NCBI GenBank assembly: GCA_964431735.1
Contig: CAYSLJ010000034.1
Coordinates: 1-48,924, forward strand
Direction of reading: 5' to 3'
Origin: CALARM01 sp964431735
GTDB taxonomy: Bacteria > Vulcanimicrobiota > SpSt-956 > JAKJGF01
Length of the DNA stretch: 48,924 nt
Notes under the pieces: model-generated
Databases searched by the model: none
What the model was told of the DNA's origin: nothing
The model's input: the letters and a program-made list of their open reading frames with translations, nothing else
Shown here: positions 1 to 8,330 of the stretch, piece after piece
Layout: every line of letters begins with the position of its first letter
Numbering within the stretch: the stretch's first letter is position 1
Translations under genes and position numbers: made by a program

Positions 1-57
1 CTCTCTTTTAATACGGCATATCTTTTCCTCCAGAGCCCGGCCAGGGACAGGAGCAGG
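1..57 (+). repeat. Dispersed repeat family C, partial copy at window edge
   Basis: Positions 1-54 match 17131-17184 with three mismatches (positions 30, 41 and 46). The shared part contains CATATCTTTTCC followed by an AGAGCCCGG block and an ACAGGAGC block. The copy is cut by the window start and diverges from the other copy after about position 54. A related inverted copy lies at 16997-17068. Confidence 0.8.
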
Positions 58-128
58 TAAGGTATTGCCATATTTATGTATGTTTGATATACTTGTAAAG
101 GTAACTTTTAGCGAACAGGAGTGTTTTT

Positions 129-713
129 ATGCTTGGCTTTCTGGGGAAGTTAGTCGGCTCAGGTGCAGAGATGCCTGATACCAAACTCAGTAATAAAAAA
201 AAGAAACTATATAAAGAGTTCTGCAGTATGGGAACTATTAAACTTAATGAAGTGGTCAAAGGTGCCGGAAGTAATGATGAAAGTACAAGGAAAATGGCTG
301 TACTGGCTCTCGGTAAAATAGGTGGTAAACAGGCAGTAGAAGCCCTGATAAAAGCCACAGGTGATCCTTCCAGAGATGTCCAGGAAAATGCCATGCATTC
401 ACTTATTAAAATAGGTGAACTGGGATTACAGCATTTAATCGATGAATTGAATCAGATAAAACATTCAAATGTAGAAGCTCAGGCAAATATCGCTTATGTT
501 CTCGGATGGATAAAAAATGTAAAGGCAGTAGATTCCCTTACAAAAGCTTTAAGGCATGATAATGAATGGGTCAGGTGGAATGCTGCTTTCGCTCTCGGAA
601 AAATCGGTGACAGAAGTGCCCTGGAAGCTATAAAAAAAGCCAGAGACAGAGAAGTATATCCCTGGGTAAAAGAATATATGTTAAATGTACTTGCAGAACT
701 GGACAGAAAGTAA
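129..713 (+). CDS. HEAT-repeat protein
   Basis: This 194-residue protein has a short basic N-terminus followed by alpha-helical HEAT/PBS-lyase-type repeats from about residue 38 to the end. Repeat cores such as AVLALGKIGGKQAVEALIKA, the block around ANIAYVLGWI and AAFALGKIGDRSALEAI recur every 30-35 residues. No signal peptide or membrane segment is visible, so it is probably a cytoplasmic scaffold or binding protein. The ATG is preceded by an AGGAG ribosome binding site at 118-122. It stands alone: a dispersed repeat lies upstream and heptanucleotide repeats begin just after the stop. The partner cannot be deduced from sequence. Confidence 0.85.
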   Translation: MLGFLGKLVGSGAEMPDTKLSNKKKKLYKEFCSMGTIKLNEVVKGAGSNDESTRKMAVLALGKIGGKQAVEALIKATGDPSRDVQENAMHSLIKIGELGLQHLIDELNQIKHSNVEAQANIAYVLGWIKNVKAVDSLTKALRHDNEWVRWNAAFALGKIGDRSALEAIKKARDREVYPWVKEYMLNVLAELDRK

Positions 714-718
714 AACTG

Positions 719-872
719 TTACCAGTGACCAGTTACCGGTGACCAGCTAATTTTAATGTATACATACAATGTGACAACTGAGTAATGTGAAATAAGAAAT
801 AAGAGATAATAAATAAGGAACGACAATCGGGCAGTATTCAGTGAACACTGATCACTGATCACTGTTCACTGA
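719..872. repeat. Degenerate heptanucleotide tandem repeats
   Basis: Three separate tracts with a period of 7 bp lie between the HEAT gene and the next gene. At 719-747 the units are of the type GTGACCA/GTTACCG. At 790-816 they are AAATAAG/AGATAAT. At 832-872 they are CACTGAT/CACTGTT. The first and third tracts share the GTNAC or CACTG core seen elsewhere in the window; the AAATAAG tract does not. Confidence 0.75.
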
Positions 873-892
873 CAAAGAGGTGTTGTATATAA

Positions 893-1669
893 ATGGCTGA
901 GAAAAAATTCAAATCCATAAGACATGGGAAAGACAATTCCGAAATGATGCATATACCTGCAGGAGAATTCTGGATGGGATGTGATGAAGATGATCTGGAT
1001 GGAGAATTAAGAGAAAAACCTAAAAGAAAGATTTATTTAAATGATTATTATATAGACAGAACACCTGTAACAATATCTCAATACATAGATTTTGTAAAGT
1101 CAACAAATTATCATGTAAAAGGTGATTTTAAAAGAGTTATAGATCAGAGTTTTATGTATGACCAGAAAATGGACCATGCCGCTACCTGTCTTACCTGGGA
1201 AGATGCAAAAGCTTACTGCGACTGGGCAGGGAAAAGACTTCCCACTGAAGCGGAATGGGAAAAAGCTGCCTGCGGAACAGACGGTAGAATGTTTCCATGG
1301 GGAAATAAATGGGATAAAAATTTCTGTGACAATCCTTTTATGGATAAAAAAGAACATGTAAGAAAAAAACAGAACTTTGACGGTACACTTCCCGTAGGAA
1401 GGTTTCCTGAAGGTGCCAGTTTTTACGGTGTAATGGATATGCTCGGTTCTGTGGAAGAATGGTGCAGTGACTGGTATGATTTTTACTATTATCGTTATGG
1501 CCATCTAAGGAACCCTCATGGCCCCCCTTCAGGAAGATATAAAGTAATCAGGGGTGTATCCCGTACTACAAGAGAACTGAATTCATACAGATGCAACAAA
1601 AGAGGTTTTTGTACACCCGATGTAGGCCGTATAAATACTATAGGCTTCAGATGCTGCAAAAACGCTTAA
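893..1669 (+). CDS. FGE-sulfatase (SUMF1) fold protein, probably not a true formylglycine enzyme
   Basis: The protein has 258 residues and shows the SUMF1/FGE-sulfatase signature: MMHIPAGEFWMG near residue 19, a central RLPTEAEWEKAACG, then FPWGN, GVMDMLGSVEEWCSDW, a RGVS segment and a final IGFRC. The family includes formylglycine-generating enzymes and many non-catalytic or metal-independent modules often found with Ser/Thr kinases. The active-site arrangement of two cysteines in an LCxxSYC context is not seen; the equivalent region reads as RTTRELNSYRCNKRG. This argues against copper-dependent sulfatase maturation. No signal peptide is visible. An AGAGG ribosome binding site lies 14 nt before the ATG. 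It is followed after 20 nt by the S41 protease and may be co-transcribed with it. Confidence 0.88.
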   Translation: MAEKKFKSIRHGKDNSEMMHIPAGEFWMGCDEDDLDGELREKPKRKIYLNDYYIDRTPVTISQYIDFVKSTNYHVKGDFKRVIDQSFMYDQKMDHAATCLTWEDAKAYCDWAGKRLPTEAEWEKAACGTDGRMFPWGNKWDKNFCDNPFMDKKEHVRKKQNFDGTLPVGRFPEGASFYGVMDMLGSVEEWCSDWYDFYYYRYGHLRNPHGPPSGRYKVIRGVSRTTRELNSYRCNKRGFCTPDVGRINTIGFRCCKNA

Positions 1670-1689
1670 CAGATGAAAGTTAATTATTT

Positions 1690-3003
1690 ATGTTAAAAAG
1701 ATTTACAATAATAATCTTATTATTAATAATTTTTCTACTATCCCCTTCTCTTACGGCAAAAGATAACAGCCACATCAACACGGAACTTATCATAGAAATT
1801 TACAAATCTGCAGAGAAACATTTTGCAGGAGATATTAACAGAGAAAAACTCTTTACAGGAGCTTTGGATGGCATAAAATCATTCCTGAAAAAAAATAAAT
1901 GTTCTGCATATATAAAAACAATTAAAACAACAGGCAATACAGAAGAGGACTTAAAGCTTTTTGCATCCAGACTAGATGAGATTATTTCTTCATATGCTTC
2001 AGAGAAATTACCCGGCAGAGACATATTGAGAGAAGCTATTGACGGAATGCTCGAGGAATTAAACGATCCCTACAGCTATTATATGGATCCGGCAGAATAT
2101 AGAGATTTTGTAAAATCCATTAATATGAACGATTATTCCGGTATAGGTATTTCTATGGAATTAGATAAAAAGAACGGCAAAAGGCCTTTAATCATTGAAG
2201 TTATAGAAAACAGTCCTGCCAGTGAAGCAGGCCTCGAACCGGGTGATATAATACTCAAAATCAATAGCATTGATACTACCGGCATATCTATCGAAGAAGC
2301 AATAAAAGAGGTCAGAGGTCAGGAAGGAACAGAGGTGCTTTTAAAAGTAAAAAGAGGAAGTACAGAACTAAAGGACATTACAGTTACCCGGAAAATCATA
2401 CATATAGAGAATGTATCTTACAGACTGAAGAATAAATCCACTGGATATATAAAAATCAGGTCCTTCAGCGTTACAACCGGAACAGAACTTACTAAAGCTA
2501 TAGAACAATTAAAAGCAAAAGGAGCGAGGGCTTATATTCTGGATTTAAGAAATAACGGCGGCGGATATGTGGAAAGTGCTGTCACCGTATGCAGCAAATT
2601 CCTTCCGAAAGACAGTAAGATAGTGACAGTAAAAGAAAAATATTCCTATCCTGTTACCTATAAATCAGAGGGAACAGACACGAAACTTCCTCTTGTTATT
2701 ATTATAAATGAATACAGTGCAAGTGCATCGGAAATCACTGCCGGCGCCATTCAGGATAATAAAAGAGGTGTATTAATAGGTACTAAATCTTTCGGGAAAG
2801 GATGTGTTCAGACTATTTATCCTCTTGGTATATCAGGTGTATTAAAAATAACTACTTCATATTATCTTACACCTCTTGGGAGGAATATAGACAAATCAGG
2901 ACTCAAGCCTGATATAGAAGTAAAGATGAATGAAATTGTAAAAAAAGAAAGCGATGACCTCCAGCTGCAAAAAGCAATAGAATATTTATCGAAAAAAATC
3001 TAA
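1690..3003 (+). CDS. ctpA: S41 C-terminal processing peptidase
   Basis: The protein has 437 residues, with an N-terminal hydrophobic signal/anchor (residues 2-23), a helical region, a PDZ domain (about 140-235; GIGISMELDKK and GLEPGDIILKIN) and the S41 catalytic domain. The SASASE motif gives Ser345 and the GTKSFGKG motif gives Lys370, the 25-residue Ser-Lys spacing known for tail-specific proteases. It is expected to act outside the cytoplasmic membrane, trimming C-terminal ends of exported proteins. It follows the FGE-fold gene by 20 nt. The ribosome binding site is weak (GATGAAAG). The symbol is a family-level name. Confidence 0.92.
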   Translation: MLKRFTIIILLLIIFLLSPSLTAKDNSHINTELIIEIYKSAEKHFAGDINREKLFTGALDGIKSFLKKNKCSAYIKTIKTTGNTEEDLKLFASRLDEIISSYASEKLPGRDILREAIDGMLEELNDPYSYYMDPAEYRDFVKSINMNDYSGIGISMELDKKNGKRPLIIEVIENSPASEAGLEPGDIILKINSIDTTGISIEEAIKEVRGQEGTEVLLKVKRGSTELKDITVTRKIIHIENVSYRLKNKSTGYIKIRSFSVTTGTELTKAIEQLKAKGARAYILDLRNNGGGYVESAVTVCSKFLPKDSKIVTVKEKYSYPVTYKSEGTDTKLPLVIIINEYSASASEITAGAIQDNKRGVLIGTKSFGKGCVQTIYPLGISGVLKITTSYYLTPLGRNIDKSGLKPDIEVKMNEIVKKESDDLQLQKAIEYLSKKI

Positions 3004-3055
3004 AAAATAAATTCAAAAACAAAGATATTTATCAAAAAATCTAAAAAATAAACTC

Positions 3056-3085
3056 TTTACTTTTATAAAAAAAACGTGATAATAT
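3056..3085 (+). promoter_or_regulatory. Putative sigma-70 promoter for the lytic transglycosylase
   Basis: TTTACT (3056-3061), an 18-nt spacer and TAATAT (3080-3085) with an upstream TG extended -10 element. It precedes the ATG at 3143 by about 57 nt, and a strong AAGGAGG ribosome binding site lies between. Confidence 0.45.
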
Positions 3086-3142
3086 TAGTAAATAAATAAT
3101 TAACTTCAGCAAAAAATCATATTAATCAAGGAGGTATCCAGA

Positions 3143-4141
3143 ATGGGGATAGGAATAGGAAATACTAATAATTCAACAACAGTTGTAAATAATTATTTTG
3201 GCGGAGCAGGGGCAATGGGACAGATGGGGATGATGCAGCAGAATCCTATGATGCAGTTAATGCAGATGATGCAGGGGATTACAGGTGGTCCATGCCAGGA
3301 AATGGGCGGAATGATGCCAGGTATGATGGGCGGAATGATGCCAGGTATGATGGGCGGAATGATGCCAGGTATGGAAGGCATGGGTGGAATGATGGGGAAT
3401 TGTCTCGGTAATTTTATGGGTATGCAGCAGAATCCTATGATGCAGATGATGCAGATGATGATGCAGATGATGCAGATGATGATGCAGATGATGGGCGGAG
3501 GAGCAAATCCGTTTATGGGTGGAATGATGCCGGGTATGATGGGCGGAATGCCAGGTATGGGCGGCGGAATGCCAGGTATGGGCGGCGGAATGCCAGGTAT
3601 GGGCGGCGGAATGCCCTATGCAGGAGCATATGCAGGGCCTAATGGAGCAGGAGCATATGCAGGTGGTCCGGGAGGAGCAGGAGCAGGAGCATATGCAGGG
3701 CCTAATGGAGCAGGAGCAATGGCAGGAGCAGGAGGCGGTAACCCTGTATCAGGTCAGTATGCAAATATTATAAACCAGGAAGCCCAGAAAAACGGAGTTG
3801 ATCCTGCACTTGTAAAAGCCATAATAAAGAATGAATCAAATTTTAACCCTCAGGCTACATCTCACTGCGGAGCACAGGGACTTATGCAGCTTATGCCGGC
3901 AACAGCAAAAGGACTCGGAGTCCAGAATGCCTATGATCCGGGTCAAAACATCATGGGCGGAGCAAAATATATAGGACAGTTAATGAAACAGTTTGGCGGT
4001 GACATGAAACTTGCAGTTGCAGCCTATAATGCAGGTCCAGGTAATGTAAAGAAATACGGAGGAGTTCCACCATTCAAGGAAACACAGAACTATGTAGTGA
4101 AAGTAATGGCAAGCTATCAGGAATATAAAGCACAGGGATAA
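3143..4141 (+). CDS. Met/Gly-rich protein with C-terminal SLT lytic transglycosylase domain
   Basis: The protein has 332 residues and two distinct parts. Residues 1-200 are low complexity: about 50 methionines in the first 160 residues, arranged as MMPGMMGG, QMMMQMMQ and GMPGMGG repeats, followed by an Ala/Gly/Tyr-rich segment with AYAGPNGAGAYAGG units. Residues 205-332 are a canonical SLT/goose-lysozyme-like domain with catalytic Glu231 in IIKNESNF, then GLMQLMPATAKGLGV and AAYNAGPGNVKKYGG. The family cleaves the peptidoglycan glycan strand with 1,6-anhydro product formation. No Sec signal peptide or lipobox is visible, which is unusual for a cell-wall enzyme and suggests a non-Sec route or a very unusual leader. 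A strong AAGGAGG lies 9 nt before the ATG. Its own promoter and a strong terminator make it monocistronic. Confidence 0.9.
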   Translation: MGIGIGNTNNSTTVVNNYFGGAGAMGQMGMMQQNPMMQLMQMMQGITGGPCQEMGGMMPGMMGGMMPGMMGGMMPGMEGMGGMMGNCLGNFMGMQQNPMMQMMQMMMQMMQMMMQMMGGGANPFMGGMMPGMMGGMPGMGGGMPGMGGGMPGMGGGMPYAGAYAGPNGAGAYAGGPGGAGAGAYAGPNGAGAMAGAGGGNPVSGQYANIINQEAQKNGVDPALVKAIIKNESNFNPQATSHCGAQGLMQLMPATAKGLGVQNAYDPGQNIMGGAKYIGQLMKQFGGDMKLAVAAYNAGPGNVKKYGGVPPFKETQNYVVKVMASYQEYKAQG

Positions 4142-4166
4142 TATCAGTGAACAGTAATCAATGATC

Positions 4167-4206
4167 ATAAAAAAACAGGTGATGAATTCATCACCTGTTT
4201 TTTTAT
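4167..4206. terminator. Perfect palindromic bidirectional terminator
   Basis: A 40-bp perfect palindrome centred on GAATTC (4184-4189): arms end in seven A residues on one side and seven T residues on the other. It lies between the convergent transglycosylase gene (+) and the zinc-ribbon gene (-) and can serve both strands. Confidence 0.95.
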
Positions 4207-4241
4207 GATAGTAATATATAGATAGAATCCATTACTGAATA

Positions 4242-4955
4242 TCATCCCAGCCTTTTCTTTATCTTTTCATATTCATGAGGGTCAAGATATTCTTTAATAT
4301 TTTCAAGAGAATCCTTTGCTTCATTCAGGTCGCCGCTGTAATATTTCTTGCTGTTCTGGAAAGATGTGCTGTATATATCTCTCATCTGGGCTCTGCTTAT
4401 TTTTCCTTCCTGGCTGAAATATGCAATTGCCACATCACCTATACCATAGGTACATGCAAATATAACAGGTGCTGTCAGAAGACCTCCTATAAAAGGTATG
4501 AATTTACCGCATACATAGGAGCCGAGAAAGCTCAAAGATCCGGCAAAACAGGTTATAATTAATTCCTTTGCCATATCAACAGTAAGTTTCTGGCCGAATA
4601 TCCTGGCTATAGAGACAACCATGTAACATAAAAGAGGAAGAATAAAAAAGAGATCTATCACAGGAAGCCACATAACGGTAAGACCTGCTGCAACAGTAGA
4701 AAAAAGTATGACAATATTTCTTGCTTTTCTCTTTAAATCAGATAAATCCATCAGGGCCGGAGGAAATTGCTGTGGTTTGAATGGTTCCATAGCATATCCG
4801 ACAGATGGCTGCTGATATGGCAGTTGAGACTGAATTTCAACAAATTGTATGGGAGCGGTGGGAGGTATGGTAGCAGGACTATCAAATCTATATCCACACT
4901 TACTGCAGAATTTAGCTCCATCTCTGCATTGATTGTAACAACCGGGACAATTCAT
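4242..4955 (-). CDS. Zinc-ribbon membrane protein with DUF697-like region
   Basis: The protein has 237 residues. Residues 3-20 form a CxxC...CxxC zinc ribbon (C3, C6, C17, C20), followed by a Pro/Gln-rich linker to about residue 70. The central part has hydrophobic segments (about 83-125 and 140-185), including GKFIPFIGGLLTAPVIFACTYGIGDVAIAYF-type sequence that resembles the membrane module of DUF697 proteins, where a Gly-rich hairpin precedes a GxAAIAYF-like end. The C-terminus is charged. It follows the AAA+ ATPase gene by 12 nt on the same strand with an AAGGAGG ribosome binding site, so the two are probably an operon. The function is unknown; a membrane-attached partner or substrate adaptor for the ATPase is a guess. 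Confidence 0.75.
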   Translation of the reverse strand: MNCPGCYNQCRDGAKFCSKCGYRFDSPATIPPTAPIQFVEIQSQLPYQQPSVGYAMEPFKPQQFPPALMDLSDLKRKARNIVILFSTVAAGLTVMWLPVIDLFFILPLLCYMVVSIARIFGQKLTVDMAKELIITCFAGSLSFLGSYVCGKFIPFIGGLLTAPVIFACTYGIGDVAIAYFSQEGKISRAQMRDIYSTSFQNSKKYYSGDLNEAKDSLENIKEYLDPHEYEKIKKRLG

Positions 4956-4967
4956 AAATAGACCTCC

Positions 4968-6245
4968 TTATAAATCACTTTTCTTAATTTTTGTAACCAG
5001 TCTGCCACCTTCAATTCTGACAGAAATTCTGCCCTGGCCGCCGCTGAAAAATGTATTAAAAGCCACATCTTCAAGACATTTGGTCAGAATAGAACTGAGT
5101 CCTCTGGCACCTGTCTGCCTTTTTATACTTTTTTTAACTATATAATCTATTACATCATCTGTTATATGAAGTTCAAAACCTTCATCAATAAATTCTTCTT
5201 TAAATTTATCTATCACATTATCTTTCAGTATCCTCATAAGGGTTTTTTCATCAAGTGGTTCAAAAGGTACAAACCTTGTAAATCTACCGAGTAATTCAGG
5301 AAGAAAACCGTAGGATTGAAATATTTCCACATTTTCTATTTCACTTTCTTCAAACATGACAGCTATCTTTTCTTTGAATGTAGCTTTTGGTGCTTTTACA
5401 AGCCCAATTTTAGAGGTATCGCTTTTTAAAAAAGACAGTTCTTTAAAACCGGAAAAAGCACCGCATGCAAGAAAAGAAATATCTTCTGTAGAGAGAGAAA
5501 CCTTCTGACCGTAAGCAGAATAGCCATAATCAAGAGGCACCAGAATCTGAGTATTTTCAAGCATTTTAAGTAATTCCCTCTGAACACCCAGGCCTGATAC
5601 ATCCTTTGTAGTGCCTTCTCCGCTGAATCTTGCATTACTCCTGCTTGTAGCAAGTTTATCAAATTCATCTATACAGACAATCCCGCAGGAAGCCCAGACC
5701 GGGTCACCTCCGGCAGCATTGATTAACCTGGTTAATATGGTAGTAACATCTTCACCTATATACCCTGTTTCGGAAAAAGTAGTTATATCAACTATTATAT
5801 TCGGAAGTTTAAGGATTTTATTAAAAAGCAATTCTACCATATAGGTTTTGCCGCATCCTGTAGGACCCATGAACAAATAATTGAATTTATGAGGAAGGTT
5901 TTTTCTGTCAATTTTTTCTATATAAATCTTCTTGAGTCTCTTTACATGCCTGTAAGCCATAAGAGAAACAGCTTTTCTTGCCATATCCTGTCCTCTGTAT
6001 CCATGGCGTTCCAGAATATCATATATTTTTCTGGGAGAAATAAGAGGAAGATCTCTGACTTTCCTTATAAAAGCCGGTTCGTTTACAGGTTTTGTGCCCC
6101 TGCTTTTCATACTGACTTTTCTATTTATCCCGCCGAGCAATTCTTCACATTTATTACAGGCAACAAGCTTTATTTCAGTATGGCTGTCTGTATACTCATG
6201 ACAGAAAGAACAGACTTCTTTGTTTTCATCGAGGAATTTTGCCAT
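4968..6245 (-). CDS. ClpX-like AAA+ ATPase with N-terminal zinc finger
   Basis: The protein has 425 residues. An N-terminal four-Cys zinc site (C12, C15, C30, C33) is followed by a linker and a ClpX-type AAA+ module: Walker A GPTGCGKT at 127-134, a pore-loop GYIGED, Walker B CIDEFDKL near 190, and sensor-2 TGARGL near 390. ClpX unfolds proteins and feeds them to ClpP using an [LIV]-G-[FL] loop. Here the corresponding segment is SKIGLVKAP, which conforms minimally. The zinc domain and the long linker differ from classical ClpX, so I read it as a divergent ClpX paralogue rather than the housekeeping copy. No clpP is adjacent. The next gene on the strand is the zinc-ribbon membrane protein. Confidence 0.85.
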   Translation of the reverse strand: MAKFLDENKEVCSFCHEYTDSHTEIKLVACNKCEELLGGINRKVSMKSRGTKPVNEPAFIRKVRDLPLISPRKIYDILERHGYRGQDMARKAVSLMAYRHVKRLKKIYIEKIDRKNLPHKFNYLFMGPTGCGKTYMVELLFNKILKLPNIIVDITTFSETGYIGEDVTTILTRLINAAGGDPVWASCGIVCIDEFDKLATSRSNARFSGEGTTKDVSGLGVQRELLKMLENTQILVPLDYGYSAYGQKVSLSTEDISFLACGAFSGFKELSFLKSDTSKIGLVKAPKATFKEKIAVMFEESEIENVEIFQSYGFLPELLGRFTRFVPFEPLDEKTLMRILKDNVIDKFKEEFIDEGFELHITDDVIDYIVKKSIKRQTGARGLSSILTKCLEDVAFNTFFSGGQGRISVRIEGGRLVTKIKKSDL

Positions 6246-6633
6246 AAAGGGAAAACCTTTCTTTCGTGATACGTGATGCGTAAAAGATTATTTATTATTG
6301 TTCAGAAGTGGGATAAAACAGGTTCACTTCTCACGTCACGCATACGTTACCCGACACGATTATAATATATTTCGTTAATATTCCGGTGAAATCCTTTCCA
6401 GAGAATAATTAATTATTCTTTTACTCTTCCAATTTCTTATGATATAATATATTATTATAGTGTATTTCATAACTTATTACAATGTAAGTGAGTAGAAGTG
6501 GCTTTCCTCAATCACTATTCACTAATTACTGACGTGAGTATACGTATGGAATGAAAATTTATTAATAGTCTCTTTCCTCGCGTTACGGGTCAGAATTTAA
6601 TATATTTGAGATAAAATTAAAAATTAAATAAGA

Positions 6634-6750
6634 GACTGTAAAGAAATAACCCTTGCAAATTGTCAGAACGGTTATTATCCTCGCGTCACGCGTTACGCGT
6701 TACGCGTCACGATATAGACTGTAAATATGATGAGGTTATTTCTTGATAAC
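6634..6750 (+). repeat. Family B inverted-repeat element with heptad core
   Basis: An 11-bp perfect inverted repeat (AAGAAATAACC at 6641-6651 and its complement at 6734-6744) encloses a CGTCACG/CGTTACG heptad tract (6681-6710). GACTGTAAA occurs near both ends. An inverted relative covers 39181-39285, and the right half recurs inverted at 16876-16945. Confidence 0.7.
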
Positions 6751-6879
6751 CCCTTATTGTCTGGAAAACAAATTATATAAGGCAAATGATTTTTCTTTGT
6801 AGGAGTCTGTCTGGCAGAAGCCGATAAAATGGGTATGAATTTATCTGGAGCGGTACCAAGTATGAATTGTTATGAAACT

Positions 6880-6980
6880 ACTGAGGTGAGTATAAATAAT
6901 AAATATATGCTCTCGTGACGCGTAACGCGTAACGCGTGACGGGAGGAAGACCTTTATTAAATGCTTATGCTCAGGTCAGT
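6880..6980 (+). repeat. Family A MITE-like element with heptad core
   Basis: The ends are ACTGAGGTGAGTATAA (6880-6895) and TTATGCTCAGGTCAGT (6965-6980), which are 13/16 inverted repeats. The interior holds four CGTGACG/CGTAACG heptads. A near-identical inverted copy lies at 27125-27218 and an expanded copy at 9591-9755. There is no coding capacity, so any transposition would be in trans. Confidence 0.75.
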
Positions 6981-7032
6981 AACTATAACGTGTAACACAT
7001 TACGCATTACAATACAGAGGTGATCTTGAACA

Positions 7033-8106
7033 ATGAACGAAAAAATACCTTTTCATAAATTAATTATAATCAACACAATCGTAAGTGCTCTGATAGGGGC
7101 TCTTGTAGTCTTTACACTTGGAGGATTTTTAAATTCAGCTTATGCTTCACTTACATCGCAGGAAGAAGCAGTAATAAATGCTATAAAACGTGTAAAACCT
7201 TCTGTAGTTAATATTGATACCTATGTAGCATCTCAAAATTTTCTCGGTCAGGGCGGGGAAGGTATCGGTTCTGGAATAATTCTCAAGGAAAATGGCTATA
7301 TACTTACAAACAGGCATGTTATAAGAGATGCGACAAATATAACAGTTTCTCTGGACAACGGGAAACAGTATAACGGGAAACTAGTAAGTGCCCATCCTGA
7401 TTATGATCTTGCACTGATAAAGATTGATGCAAAGGGATTAAAAGTTGCAAAGCTTGGAAATTCTGACAAAGTAAAACTGGGAGAAACTGCCATAGCAATA
7501 GGAAACCCTCTTCATTTCAGTTGGACCGTTACAGTGGGAGTTGTCAGTGCACTTGAAAGGGACATAAATGCAGGTGGGAGTTTACCGATCTATAAAGGTT
7601 TAATACAGACAGACGCAGCCATTAATCCCGGTAACAGCGGAGGTCCCCTTATTAACAGTGCCGGTGAAGTTATAGGAATAAATACGCTTATATTTTCGGG
7701 TACAGAAAACACTGTAGCACAGGGACTGGGATTTGCCATCCCTATGAATACTGCCAGAAAAGTGGCAAATGAACTCATGGAGGGCGGCAAAAGTGCTTCA
7801 ACATCAAGTAAAAAACCGTGGATAGGTATAAAGCTTCAGAATGTAACAAAACAGCTGGCACAGCAATGGGGATTTCCTACCTCTACAGGCGTACTTATTG
7901 TAAATGTTATAGCAAACAGTCCTGCGCAGAGAGGTGGTCTGTGTCCCGGCGACATAATAGTTGACGTAAACGGAAAAACAGTTAAAACATATGAAGATTT
8001 AATAGGAAAACTCGGTTCTTTAAAATCAGGGACAGCAGTTGAACTTGGTGTATGGCACGAAGGAAGAAAGGCAAAAAGAGAAATAATTATTGAAGTGCTT
8101 AAGTGA
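7033..8106 (+). CDS. HtrA/DegP-type trypsin-like serine protease with PDZ
   Basis: The protein has 357 residues: an N-terminal membrane anchor (about 9-32), a trypsin-like protease domain and one C-terminal PDZ domain (about 260-350, with GVLIVNVIANSPAQRGGLCP). The catalytic triad is visible: His95 in TNRHVI, Asp125 in YDLALIKI and Ser202 in NPGNSGGPL. HtrA proteins degrade or refold damaged proteins in the cell envelope. The single PDZ and N-terminal anchor make it DegS/HtrA-like in architecture. An AGAGGTGATC ribosome binding site precedes the ATG. The upstream region is the repeat-filled gap, with a family A element about 50 nt away; no promoter could be chosen with confidence. Confidence 0.95.
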   Translation: MNEKIPFHKLIIINTIVSALIGALVVFTLGGFLNSAYASLTSQEEAVINAIKRVKPSVVNIDTYVASQNFLGQGGEGIGSGIILKENGYILTNRHVIRDATNITVSLDNGKQYNGKLVSAHPDYDLALIKIDAKGLKVAKLGNSDKVKLGETAIAIGNPLHFSWTVTVGVVSALERDINAGGSLPIYKGLIQTDAAINPGNSGGPLINSAGEVIGINTLIFSGTENTVAQGLGFAIPMNTARKVANELMEGGKSASTSSKKPWIGIKLQNVTKQLAQQWGFPTSTGVLIVNVIANSPAQRGGLCPGDIIVDVNGKTVKTYEDLIGKLGSLKSGTAVELGVWHEGRKAKREIIIEVLK

Positions 8107-8267
8107 GGGAGTCGTGAAGTGAGGGTTGAGGGTTTAAGATTGGTTAATTCTCAACTATAAACATATTATAACCGGTCACAGAGTACTGACTTTAAATTTT
8201 ATTATATCTTACAGTTTCACAGAAGGAAATATTTCTTGAAGAAAGAATATTTATAGGGGAAACTACG

Positions 8268-8330
8268 AAAGGAGGTGTAACCTGGCAATAGTGGCGTAAA
8301 TTCAGGTAAATTTTTGCCAGGTAAAATCTT
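8268..8330 (+). promoter_or_regulatory. Hairpin between Shine-Dalgarno and TTG start
   Basis: A strong AAAGGAGG (8268-8275) lies far upstream of the TTG start at 8330. Between them, CCTGGCAA (8281-8288) pairs perfectly with TTGCCAGG (8314-8321), leaving a 25-nt loop. If the hairpin folds, the effective distance from the Shine-Dalgarno to the TTG falls to about 13 nt. A weaker AGG (8319-8321) is inside the stem. An in-frame TAA at 8297 excludes starts farther upstream in this frame except non-standard codons. Confidence 0.5.

Larger units (their letters stand above)
6246..7032. repeat. 787-bp gene-free region packed with dispersed repeats
   Basis: No credible coding sequence. Contents in order: heptad tracts (6264-6283, 6328-6362), a GTGTATTTCATAACTTATTA block at 6462-6481 that recurs at 39660, GTGAGTA/TCACTAT heptads (6487-6532), a half-copy of the family A end (6528-6542), a family B element (6634-6750), a family C fragment (6828-6858) and a complete family A element (6880-6980). 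A weak heptad tract (6985-7015) precedes the HtrA start. Confidence 0.8.

Noticed and set aside
5426..5668. 80-residue minus-strand frame within the ClpX-like gene
   Set aside because: It overlaps the Walker B and pore regions of the ATPase in another frame with no ribosome binding site.
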